This document shows positions 34,323 through 42,096 of a DNA stretch of 42,096 nt, one piece after another. Source of the stretch: Amphimedon queenslandica (lineage: Eukaryota; Porifera; Demospongiae; Haplosclerida; Niphatidae); assembly GCF_000090795.2 (NCBI RefSeq), contig NW_003546550.1:8643-50738 (forward strand), given 5' to 3'. The notes beneath the pieces were generated by a model. That model did not search any database. It was not told the DNA's origin and worked only from the letters and a program-made list of their open reading frames with translations. Every line of letters starts with the position of its first letter. Position 1 is the stretch's first letter. The translations under genes were made by a program, and so were the position numbers.

Positions 34323-37300
34323 CTGCCACTTACAAGTTGATAATGTTGAGTCTTGTTGTTGTGTTGATGGGTCCTGGTGCTATTGGAGGGGGAGAGGCGG
34401 AGCTGGAGCAAGCAGTACAAGAGTTTGAGGGAAAACAAAAAGAGAATACTGGCCAACTGCTTGAGCAAAAACAACAGGTGAATATTAATAGTAAATTATA
34501 GTTGAATTCATGTTAATTTCTTGTACTATTTTAAACGATATCAAAATGTAATTGGTCATGAATATTATTTAAGTTCTTAACGAGTCGAATTTTAACATTT
34601 AACTTTAATTAGTTGTTAATTGTTATCATTGGCTGTCATTAAAATGATAAACCACCAAACACTAACAATCCAAACCCTTTAACTGACCAACAGTATAAGA
34701 GAGAGACTGCCATTGTAACACAGGACAGGTAAAGAGAAGGAGAGCTGTCTCTTTAGAGATGGCTACTGCTATACCACTATTGTTATTTGTCCTTATTAAT
34801 GGAGGTCTATCCTTTCAAAGCAGTTACAGTGGCATCAGTACTCATTCCAGAGTGACCCTCACTAAACTATCAAAGTCCATTACTGAAGGATTCTATTTTG
34901 ACGCTGTCTCCAAAGAAGGACTCAAGTTCTCTACTCGCCATAATGAGGAACTTAGTGTAACCACGGCAACTGGACGAGCCCTAATTCGTGTGAGTCCGAC
35001 TTTTAAAGTTGAAAGAATTGAAGAGGATGGAACCAAAGGTTTCATTGAAATTGGTTTAGCTCAGATAGCTGGACACTACTTTGTGAGAGAGAAGGACAGG
35101 GAGAAAGAGACAGACTATTACATTACATCAGCGGACGCCCTGTTGCTAAGCAACAGCATCCTCTCTCAGGTTACCATGGAAACACTGGATGTTAAAACCC
35201 TTGATTCATTGCTTGAAGGTGTCGATAAAACCGACCAATCACATCACAGCGAGGGGGCCAGTCGTGCAATATCATCATTATTATCAGACCAGAGTTACCC
35301 CCTCCTGGTAGACATGGTTCATTACATTGGTGAGAGGTTGGGACTCACTGGGGACAAGTACCCATCACTCCTGAGACTGTATCTAGTGGTCATGAACCTG
35401 GAGAGAGCAGCTGGTAAAGGAGCTAAACCACCTGAGCCTAAGACCAGTCTCTCCCGCTATTACGAGTCCTATATCCTCAGGGGGATATCCCTACCCTCCA
35501 GCCTGGAGTGCCTGAGGACCTGTCCTAACCCTTGTACTGATAACAGCTGTCTTGGTATGTGTGGTCCTGGCTGTACCTGCTGGAAGTTTGCTTGTGGTGA
35601 CTGCTGCTATCACTATGGTTGCTTTAAGCATGACCTGGCCTGCAGGAACTGTGGCCTAAGGCATGTCAAGTGTATCCTAGGAGCACTGAAGGTGTATGCT
35701 GGTTGCAGGTCAAAGACTGTCCCTGAACTAAGTGATGCTTGTTAGACTGGGTTTAGAAGTTACGGCTTTTACAGCAAAATTTATAATCTTCAGTAATAAT
35801 TATTATAACTATCAGTATTTGTTATTATCAAGTTTTGTAGCTAGCTTTTTCTAATCCTTTGATATTATCAAGAGTAAATAATACCGGCCTGGCCCTATTG
35901 AAGCCTACTGCAAGTGTGTGGATTTCTAGGAAGTCACGTTCTGCATACTTCAGTAGTTTTCAATCAATGTTTATACAGATGTGTTGTTATAACAACATTA
36001 TCATTGATAATATACAGAAGTATCCTGAACGTGACTTCCTAGAAATCCACACACTTGCAGCAGCTGAGATGGGGCCGTTGGATACTCTCTGTAGTTATTA
36101 TTTACTCTTGATATTATTAATTAATGTAATTATTTATAGTACACTAACTGTCCAGGCTTGTTGTGGCATTTCATAGGAACTTTGTTTGATTGGCTTCCAT
36201 TAATTAATTAACCCTTTATTGTAATGACATCATCATGACATCATTATCCTCTACATAATGTACATTATTATTATTCTATTTAGAGCCCAGATAAGAACCC
36301 CCCAATATTAGAAGATGATTCCATTAAATCTCTTGATGATGAACCCGGAGACAGTGTTGCTGTCACTGGGTTTAAGTTTGGATTCTTCCATGCTTTCTTA
36401 GCGTCGATCTCAGTCATCATAGTCTCTGAGATTGGAGACAAGACCTTCTTTATAGCGGCCATATTGGCCATGACCAGCTCAAGACTGCTAGTGTTCACTG
36501 GTGCTTTATCAGCTCTGGCCTTCATGACCTTCCTCTCGGTTTGTTTAGGATATGCCACCGTCATCATACCAAGGTACCCTAATGGTGACTATCATACCTC
36601 TAATAGCAAGTGCTAAAATTAGTGCACTTTATTCATTATCATTACATTGCAGGTGGGTCACATTTTACATATGTACGCTCCTACTGGTCATATTTGGATT
36701 GAAGATGCTCTATGAAGGTTGGCACATGAAACCTGACGAGGGACTGGAGGAGTTTGAGGAAGTATCAGCGGAACTGAAGAGGAAAGAGGAACCAGTAAAG
36801 GGAGGGGCTGGGTACATGTACAGAACCAGAAATAGCAGAATGTAGTACCTGGCATTTTAGCAACTTTGAAAATTTGTTTTAAAAAATCTAATTTTGATTG
36901 GAATCAGCTCAAACTTTCTACGTAACATAAGTGCATGTATATGCATCAGAAAATGTAATAAAAATGGAGAATTCATCATCCTTTTCTTACAGGCTGCTAC
37001 AGATCCAGAACAAGGAGTCTCCATAACAACCAAACCTCCATTCTACAGGAGACTCTACTTCTTGTCTTGTCTTCCTTCTATCATTCTAAAGTCTTTTGTG
37101 TTGACATTTCTAGCTGAGTGGGGAGACAGATCACAACTGACCACCATTGTACTATCAGCAAGAGAGGTACAACTACTCTAGTATTGTCATGTGTGGCACT
37201 TTGTTTTGTGCTTTAGTTTTCATAATAATGCAGTCAGTTTAGTGTCTGTTTTTAACTTGAAGCAATTGTTGCATGTACACCTACTGTTATTGTATATACA

Positions 37301-37746
37301 AGTACATTTACATGTACTTTATAGAAATTTTGTGTTTGTGTTTTTGATCTTCTTTGCTGATTAAATGATTTCAGTGTTTACGTATGATTGAGTAACTGAT
37401 TGTGTTTATACTTCATGGCTGTGATGTAAATTGTTTAATTAATGTGTACTTCACTGACAACAGAGACAACACAATCTTATATTATTAATCACAACTTCCT
37501 CTTTCATTCAGGATCCTTTTGGTGTCATCATTGGAGGGACCTTGGGTCACGCTCTTTGCACAGCCCTAGCTGTTTTAGGTGGTAAGATAATAGCACAGAG
37601 AATATCAGTTAGAACAGGTACGTCCCTTCTTTTTTAAGCATCGTCATTATTTTGTTCTAAATTTAGTAACATTAATTGGAGGCGTGGTCTTCCTATTATT
37701 TGCAGTCACTGCATTTTTACATAACCCGGAATCTGAAGTCTCATAG
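34319..37746 (+). CDS. TMEM165: TMEM165, Golgi cation transporter (UPF0016/GDT1 family)
   Basis: Golgi Mn2+/Ca2+ transporter needed for glycosylation in the family. Exons: 34319-34477, 36284-36573, 36653-36794, 36993-37166, 37512-37617, 37667-37746; 316 residues, phases close. The first exon encodes a signal-like hydrophobic N-terminus (MTATYKLIMLSLVVVLMG) and a Gln/Glu-rich helix. The duplicated GDT1 signature is intact: SEIGDKTFFIAAI in the first half, AEWGDRSQLTTIVLSA in the second. Between them is the acidic coiled stretch (MKPDEGLEEFEEVSAELKR). C-terminal helices: GVIIGGTLGHALCTALAVLG, IGGVVFLLFAVTAF. The exon 3 donor is placed at GTAAAG (36795) because it alone keeps the frame. Intron 1 (1806 bp) contains the nested PLA2-like gene. 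Confidence 0.94.
34759..35745 (+). CDS. Secreted phospholipase-A2-like protein, nested and intronless
   Basis: 328 residues in one exon, same strand, inside TMEM165 intron 1. A signal peptide is clear (MATAIPLLLFVLINGGLSFQ). About residues 25-240 are a non-cysteine region of unknown fold. The last 80 residues are Cys-rich: PNPCTDNSCLGMCGPGCTC, then CGDCCYHYGCFKHDLACRNC. The CC..HYGC..HD core resembles the PLA2 active-site helix with its His-Asp pair, while the calcium loop (GPGCTCW) is not the classical YGCYCG. I infer a PLA2-like domain; activity is not established. The ATG context and lack of introns, unlike all neighbours but the GPCRs, could reflect retroposition. A stop precedes the IR element at 35909. 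Confidence 0.8.
   Translation: MATAIPLLLFVLINGGLSFQSSYSGISTHSRVTLTKLSKSITEGFYFDAVSKEGLKFSTRHNEELSVTTATGRALIRVSPTFKVERIEEDGTKGFIEIGLAQIAGHYFVREKDREKETDYYITSADALLLSNSILSQVTMETLDVKTLDSLLEGVDKTDQSHHSEGASRAISSLLSDQSYPLLVDMVHYIGERLGLTGDKYPSLLRLYLVVMNLERAAGKGAKPPEPKTSLSRYYESYILRGISLPSSLECLRTCPNPCTDNSCLGMCGPGCTCWKFACGDCCYHYGCFKHDLACRNCGLRHVKCILGALKVYAGCRSKTVPELSDAC
35909..36059. repeat. Inverted-repeat element with perfect 33-bp arms
   Basis: Arms 35909-35941 and 36027-36059 are exact reverse complements (each containing GTGTGTGGATTTCTAGGAAG or its complement), around an 85-bp loop that has its own weaker pairing (GTTGTTATAACAAC). The imperfect match extends beyond the arms. It lies in TMEM165 intron 1, downstream of the nested gene. 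Looks like a MITE or foldback element; target duplication not resolved. Confidence 0.85.
36855..36966. repeat. Degenerate satellite fragment in TMEM165 intron 3
   Basis: About 110 bp matching the second half of the 186-bp unit (GGAATCAGCTCAAACTTTCT, then ATGTATATGCATCAGAAAAT). The palindrome core is missing. Other fragments lie at 17130-17225, 24985-25075 and 2280-2400. Confidence 0.8.
37167..37511. other. TMEM165 intron, no feature recognised
   Basis: 345-bp AT-rich intron; only short TGTACATGTA-type motifs seen. Confidence 0.4.
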
Positions 37747-38175
37747 GGATTTTTCAAATTATTTGAGTTGATGTGAAATTACTTGATTTTATTATTAATT
37801 TTATAAACACCACAACCTCTTACTCCTTCTCTACTAGCACTCTCCCTCATTACTTGACGTTGCCATCCTTCAATGACTTACTTTGTTCATTATTATATTG
37901 ATGATAATTCACACTTCTTTCAGACTTACATATAATGTACTTTATTATTAATGAATTATTCTGCAGCAGATACAGAGCAGTAAATCTTTGCATTTTTGGA
38001 CTATCTGGTATTTGTCATGCAGCAGTTATTCTTTTTCAGTATAACCTTTAGTCTTTACTGTCTAAAGCACTGCACTACTACTCCAGGATGTGAGTTCACT
38101 CTATCGCATACTTCAAACCATAAGGAGTGGCATAATTATTATCTTTAATTTGGTTTACTAAAAACACACTGCAAC
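37747..38175. other. Intergenic gap TMEM165 / first GPCR
   Basis: 429 bp, AT-rich, no repeat or coding signal recognised. It presumably holds the TMEM165 3' UTR and the GPCR promoter. Confidence 0.5.
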
Positions 38176-39477
38176 ATGGACTCTCTTGATGACGATCAGG
38201 TCTTGTCTGCGAATGAAAACTTTACCATCAGTCCCTCCATTAGCGGCCCAGCTATTGCTTTCTTTCTCTCGCTGGAAATGGGTATCTCCCTGGCTATAAA
38301 CTCCACCATTCTTGGCATCATATTCTTACATCCAAAGCCCCGCTCCCTTATCAAGGCTCCTTCCAATATATACCTGACCAGTATGCTACTCGTCAACCTC
38401 CTGGCTACTCTGACCGTTATGCCGATGATCATCATAGCCTCGGCAAGCGGTGAATGGATATTCGGAGGTACTCTGGAGGAAAAGGTATCTTCTTGTAGGT
38501 TTGCTGGCTACATGTACTGGTATGTTATATTTCTATTGATTGTCACTCTCGCTATAATCTCAGTCGATCGTTGGATGTTTATTGTCAAAAGTACCCTTTA
38601 CAAGAAGATGATGACTACCCCTGTTGCAATAGGAGTCGTTATTACTGCCTGGTTGCTGACTGCTGTCTTGAACACAACTCCTCTCTATGGGTTTGGGATG
38701 TTCGCCTATTCCTCTAGCCCAGGGTCTTGTTTCCCAGTCTGGAAAGATCAAAAAGCTTATTTAGCGTTTTTCGTTCTCGTGTTCCTGATCTTGATATCAA
38801 TCATTGCTGCTAGCTCCATTTGGACGTTTTGCTTTTCCAGACGCTTCATTAGACGAATGAGTTTAAGAAACATTGACGCCAGTGGAGAGGCGGCCAGCGT
38901 ATATACATTTAGATGGAGGAAGCTGATTGGTATATTTGGAACACTCTCTATAGTTTATGTTGTATGCTTCACACCATCACTGCTCTATCTACTGATAAGA
39001 CTTGCTACTCCTATTCCATTACAAATACTACCAGCAATCCTCATCTTCTTTCTCCTCATTACTATTCTTAATCCACTGGTTCAAATCTTCTTCAGGCGAG
39101 ACATTAAGAATGTAATATTGGATTTCCTGGCCAAGACACCTTGTTATACCAAAGAAGAGGTGGACTATGAGCACAGGTCAAGAACACGCTCCAACTTTGA
39201 GCTACAGCATGCTCTCTCCTTAACTGCAATGGGTAAAGATGTTGCTAATGGAGGGAGTGCTCTTGATGTCAGTCCTGATGAAGGACATAGCAGTGACCCC
39301 AAAAGCTCAGGGAAGGTGGTTGTGAAATTTGAAGATAGTGAGTCAGTTCCTGTACAAGCCAATGGTGCTACTAGTGTTGGTGGTGATGCTACCAATGATA
39401 GTGCTAGCAGTGAATCAGTGAGTAATGGTGTCTCTAAGACTAATGGTGGGGATATTCTTGGTAGTACTGCTGTTTGA
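38176..39477 (+). CDS. Rhodopsin-class GPCR 1, intronless
   Basis: 433 residues, seven hydrophobic helices, single exon. Extracellular N-terminus with Asn-glycosylation site (NFT). Helix 2 reads LLVNLLATLTVMPM; extracellular loop 1 has GEWIFGG; conserved Cys pair (SSCRFAGY and GSCFPVW); helix 3 ends SVDRW (DRY variant); helix 6 VCFTPSLLYLL lacks the CWxP Trp; helix 7 NPLVQIFFRRD lacks the NPxxY Tyr. Long Ser/Asn-rich cytoplasmic tail (over 100 residues). Class A fold by helix pattern; ligand unknown. Probably a lineage-specific family, shared with the next two genes. Confidence 0.88.
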   Translation: MDSLDDDQVLSANENFTISPSISGPAIAFFLSLEMGISLAINSTILGIIFLHPKPRSLIKAPSNIYLTSMLLVNLLATLTVMPMIIIASASGEWIFGGTLEEKVSSCRFAGYMYWYVIFLLIVTLAIISVDRWMFIVKSTLYKKMMTTPVAIGVVITAWLLTAVLNTTPLYGFGMFAYSSSPGSCFPVWKDQKAYLAFFVLVFLILISIIAASSIWTFCFSRRFIRRMSLRNIDASGEAASVYTFRWRKLIGIFGTLSIVYVVCFTPSLLYLLIRLATPIPLQILPAILIFFLLITILNPLVQIFFRRDIKNVILDFLAKTPCYTKEEVDYEHRSRTRSNFELQHALSLTAMGKDVANGGSALDVSPDEGHSSDPKSSGKVVVKFEDSESVPVQANGATSVGGDATNDSASSESVSNGVSKTNGGDILGSTAV

Positions 39478-40150
39478 TTGCTGTGTGTCCCAATGTCTCT
39501 TCCTTTACTGTTATTGTTAAACAGAAGCCATACTAATGTATCTCTCTTCCCCTCTATCTCTCACTATTCACTTTCTTCTTCCTCCTCTATCTCTCTCATT
39601 GTGTGTCTTCTTCATCCAGCTTATACCTCCTTACATTTTTATATTATTTACTGTAATCATTTGGTTATCCTTTATAATAAATTAAAGAATTCAATTGTTG
39701 TCATTACCAGTTGCTTTTCCTGCTGTCTTAATGGTGCAAAATGTTTAATTTGATTATTAGTGTTACTGTGCAGCATATTGCTTTATTGCTCAATACAATG
39801 AATTAATTAATAATCACTTCTAAAGCCACACCTATCTCATTAGATACCACGTGATTTCCGTATACTTAAAAGTCAGTATTTTTTATAATTTACGGAAACC
39901 ACGTGGTATTTACTTAAGTTCTCATATTGATCCTTTCAGGTAATCCGTCATGTGTGGCATATAATGTACACTGTATAGGTATACAGGAGTGATGGTATCT
40001 GTAATATCCAATGGATTGCTCTGATACCATATAAGGTAATGTGAAACTGTATCAATTATTAATTATTAATGAGGCACACCCACCCACTGCACTGTGTGTG
40101 TGTGTATATATATATAGTTAAGTTGTTGCTCATGCACTTAGCTGTAAGAT
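39478..40150. other. Intergenic region GPCR 1 / GPCR 2 with E-box inverted repeat and CArG-like site
   Basis: 673 bp. An inverted repeat with 19-bp arms, one mismatch (39844-39862 and 39891-39909), has the E-box CACGTG in each outer part. A perfect CArG-type CCATATAAGG lies at 40027-40036, about 115 bp before the GPCR 2 start. A GTGTGTGTATATATATATAG run at about 40096-40118 could act as a TATA region. Confidence 0.5.
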
Positions 40151-41191
40151 ATGGATTATGAAGATGATGAAACGTTGTTCATTTTGGAAGAGAATTACAA
40201 CTTTACACTGAACCCTCTCATCAATGGTCCTGCACTAGCCAGTATTGTGGGCCTGGAGCTGTTTGCTGGCTTCATCACTAATTCCTTATTGCTTGCACTA
40301 ACTGTCTTTCAGTGGAAGAACTGGAAACTGCCTTCAACAGTATTCCTTACTAACCTGTTGCTCTGTAACCTACTGCTGGTACTACTAGTGATGCCATTCA
40401 CCATTATTACAGGAGCTACTGGTGAGTGGGTTTTTGGGAGGAATCCTGTAGAAAAGAGAACAGTCTGTAGGATAATTGCATTCATCTTCTGGTATGGTAT
40501 TACTGTGTTCACATTTGGACTAGTCATATTGTCATTTGATCGGTTCTTTTATGTTGTAAAAGCAGTTGCTTACAAGAACAGAATGACCATTAAGAAAGCT
40601 GTCACCATTGTGATAGCCACATGGGTTGCAGGAGGTGCATTGAATATAACTCCATTCTTTGGTATGGGGAAATATTCATTCATTGCTTGCTGTGGAGTTT
40701 GTGTTCCAAGATGGGCTGGAGAACCGGAGTATATTGTGTATATACTAATAATATATGTCACTTGTATTCTGAGCATTGTTGTTACCTCAATTTGGACCTG
40801 TATCTTCACAAGAAGGTTTCTTGGGAAAGATGAGCGACGGACCCGATTTGTATCTCAAAACACTAGAAGTCATCTTTATGCAACTAAAAATCAAAGGCTT
40901 CTCGGGTTATTTGGAATGACAGTTCTTGTACATCTCCTGTGCTATCTTCCTGGGATATCTTCATCATTCCTTGAGCTGTTCATTCCAGTACCAGTACAAC
41001 TGTACACTACAATGTATGTTGCATTCTTAATGGCTGCTACACTTGGACCATTAGTCCAGTCTTTCTTCAGGAGGGACATCAGGGAGACATTGAGCCAGTT
41101 ATGTGGTGAAAAATTTAAAGTGTTTGCAGTCAATAGATCATTCATTAGTAGCAGTAGCATTAAAGTAAACACTAACTCAACTTGCCTTTGA
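40151..41191 (+). CDS. Rhodopsin-class GPCR 2, intronless
   Basis: 346 residues, single exon, paralogue of the neighbour at 38176. Shared landmarks: acidic N-terminus (MDYEDDETLF) with NFT site; NGPALA before helix 1; helix 2 LLLCNLLLVLLVMPF (Asn where class A has Asp); GEWVFGR in loop 1; VCRIIAF Cys; helix 3 end SFDRFFYV (DRY variant); loop 2 CGVCVPRW; helix 6 CYLPG without the Trp toggle; helix 7 GPLVQSFFRRDIR. The tail is short, unlike GPCR 1. Function unknown. Confidence 0.88.
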   Translation: MDYEDDETLFILEENYNFTLNPLINGPALASIVGLELFAGFITNSLLLALTVFQWKNWKLPSTVFLTNLLLCNLLLVLLVMPFTIITGATGEWVFGRNPVEKRTVCRIIAFIFWYGITVFTFGLVILSFDRFFYVVKAVAYKNRMTIKKAVTIVIATWVAGGALNITPFFGMGKYSFIACCGVCVPRWAGEPEYIVYILIIYVTCILSIVVTSIWTCIFTRRFLGKDERRTRFVSQNTRSHLYATKNQRLLGLFGMTVLVHLLCYLPGISSSFLELFIPVPVQLYTTMYVAFLMAATLGPLVQSFFRRDIRETLSQLCGEKFKVFAVNRSFISSSSIKVNTNSTCL

Positions 41192-41575
41192 GTCTGGCCA
41201 TATTGTTTTATTTCCATGCTATTTGTTTTTCAAAAAACAGTTAATGTATCAATTACTTACTATTGTTTTCATTTATTGTATTCAATTTCACATTGTTATG
41301 TACACACAGTTTTACTGTATAAGGACTTGTTTGTATTTATAGTTGCATTAAGAAACAAAACTTTGGTGCTGACAGTTAATAATTGAAGAGCAACAATAGC
41401 AAACAATATTTCAATTAACAGTCATGATAAGTAGCTTTATACTCCTCCACAATTTGTCATCCCATTGACTAAACATGATACAGATCATTAAAAACATGCA
41501 CAATATACAGGACAACTATTGTGCTCATGACTATAATAGCATGAAATATGTAAGCATAAATGGATATCTATGTAA
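41192..41575. other. Intergenic gap between convergent GPCR 2 and GPCR 3
   Basis: 384 bp of AT-rich sequence with no repeat or gene recognised; it should hold both 3' UTRs. Confidence 0.5.
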
Positions 41576-42096
41576 CTATATTGATGAAGTTGATGTGATT
41601 CTAGTGTTAGTGTCACAAATGTAGCTTCCTGATGAATTGGGTGTCATAGCTCTTGATCTCTTTTTACGTATTTTTAACAGTCCAATTCTAACGCACCAGC
41701 TGTATATTATATTCCTTACTTCATACCTGAAGTAGACCTGAGCCAGTGGAATGAGGATTGTAGCCATAAACATTAGGACACAAGTAGCTGCATAAAGTTG
41801 ATGGGGTAGGACAAGGAAAGGTCCAATCAGAGCAACTGCTGAGAAAAGAAAATAACAAACAATATGAGCAATAATGAGTGCTCCAAACAGCCCAATGAGT
41901 TTCCTTCTCTGAGTGATGTAAACACTGTCTCTGCAGTTCTTCCTAGTGTTCCTGTCCTTGAGATACTTCTTTGTATAACAGAAGGTCCAAGTTGAGGTTA
42001 TTACAATGCTACCGATAAAAGTGAGTGTCATTAATAACATGTATATAGCAAGGCCTGGTTCTTTGTCAAAGGTAGGTATGCAGAAACCAAAACTGC
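41576..42096 (-). CDS. Rhodopsin-class GPCR 3, C-terminal half, cut by window edge
   Basis: Open frame from the window edge (first full codon at 42094) to a stop at 41576. It begins in extracellular loop 2 (FGFCIPTFDKEPGLAIYM), then helices 5, 6 (LIGLFGALIIAHIVCYFLFS) and 7 (ILIPLAQVYFRYEVR), and a basic/Ser-rich tail. Third member of the local family, in opposite orientation. The N-terminal half lies beyond 42096. Confidence 0.85.
   Translation of the reverse strand, partial: SFGFCIPTFDKEPGLAIYMLLMTLTFIGSIVITSTWTFCYTKKYLKDRNTRKNCRDSVYITQRRKLIGLFGALIIAHIVCYFLFSAVALIGPFLVLPHQLYAATCVLMFMATILIPLAQVYFRYEVRNIIYSWCVRIGLLKIRKKRSRAMTPNSSGSYICDTNTRITSTSSI

Noticed and set aside
35859..36176. 105-residue frame after the nested PLA2-like gene
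   Set aside because: It spans the foldback element; its two halves are the inverted-repeat arms read in one frame.
36552..36845. 97-residue plus frame extending the TMEM165 exon past 36794
   Set aside because: Only the donor at 36795 keeps the frame into the next exon; the extra residues end in a stop.

Overview
The window is animal genomic DNA, AT-rich, with intron-dense genes whose introns are mostly 40-60 bp, very short intergenic gaps, and a mixed set of metazoan genes. This fits an early-branching animal; a demosponge of the Amphimedon type is my best guess, from gene style and content only. All exon models were built by hand from splice sites, reading phase and remembered family conservation. 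No alignment was run.

Layout, left to right: the 3' part of an ST13/Hip co-chaperone gene (+, 1-1329); a compact SLX4 nuclease-scaffold gene (-, 1498-4946); a 69-residue single-pass membrane protein (-, 5011-5220); a complete SREBP gene (+, 5493-9526); an AVT3/SLC36-like amino-acid transporter (-, 9799-12886); a PDE2A-type phosphodiesterase with 30 exons (+, 13065-18550); a Goliath/GRAIL-type PA-TM-RING ubiquitin ligase (-, 19084-22584); a large scaffold protein that I cannot name, with a helical region, a ubiquitin-like region, an SH3 domain and a proline-rich tail (-, 22941-28761); a MICU2/3-like mitochondrial calcium uptake regulator (-, 29715-34132) with a tRNA-Val(AAC) gene in one intron; TMEM165 (+, 34319-37746) with an intronless secreted phospholipase-A2-like gene nested in its first intron; then three related intronless class A GPCR genes (38176-42096, the last one cut by the window edge).

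Neighbours are packed as convergent pairs (ST13/SLX4, SREBP/transporter, PDE2A/Goliath) and divergent pairs sharing 180-270 bp promoters (small membrane protein/SREBP, transporter/PDE2A, MICU/TMEM165). The genes do not form one pathway. They are mostly housekeeping and signalling genes: Hsp70 folding, DNA repair, sterol control, amino-acid transport, cyclic nucleotides, ubiquitylation, mitochondrial calcium and Golgi ion balance.

The most striking non-genic content is a 186-bp tandem repeat whose core is a 20-bp perfect palindrome. It occupies introns of four different genes and has degenerate copies elsewhere. One copy is interrupted, inside the palindrome, by a 727-bp non-autonomous hAT-type transposon with a perfect 8-bp target duplication. 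The most striking genic feature is in the MICU gene: an AT-AC, U12-type intron nested inside a possible U2-type intron, so that two in-frame products differing by seven residues could be made.
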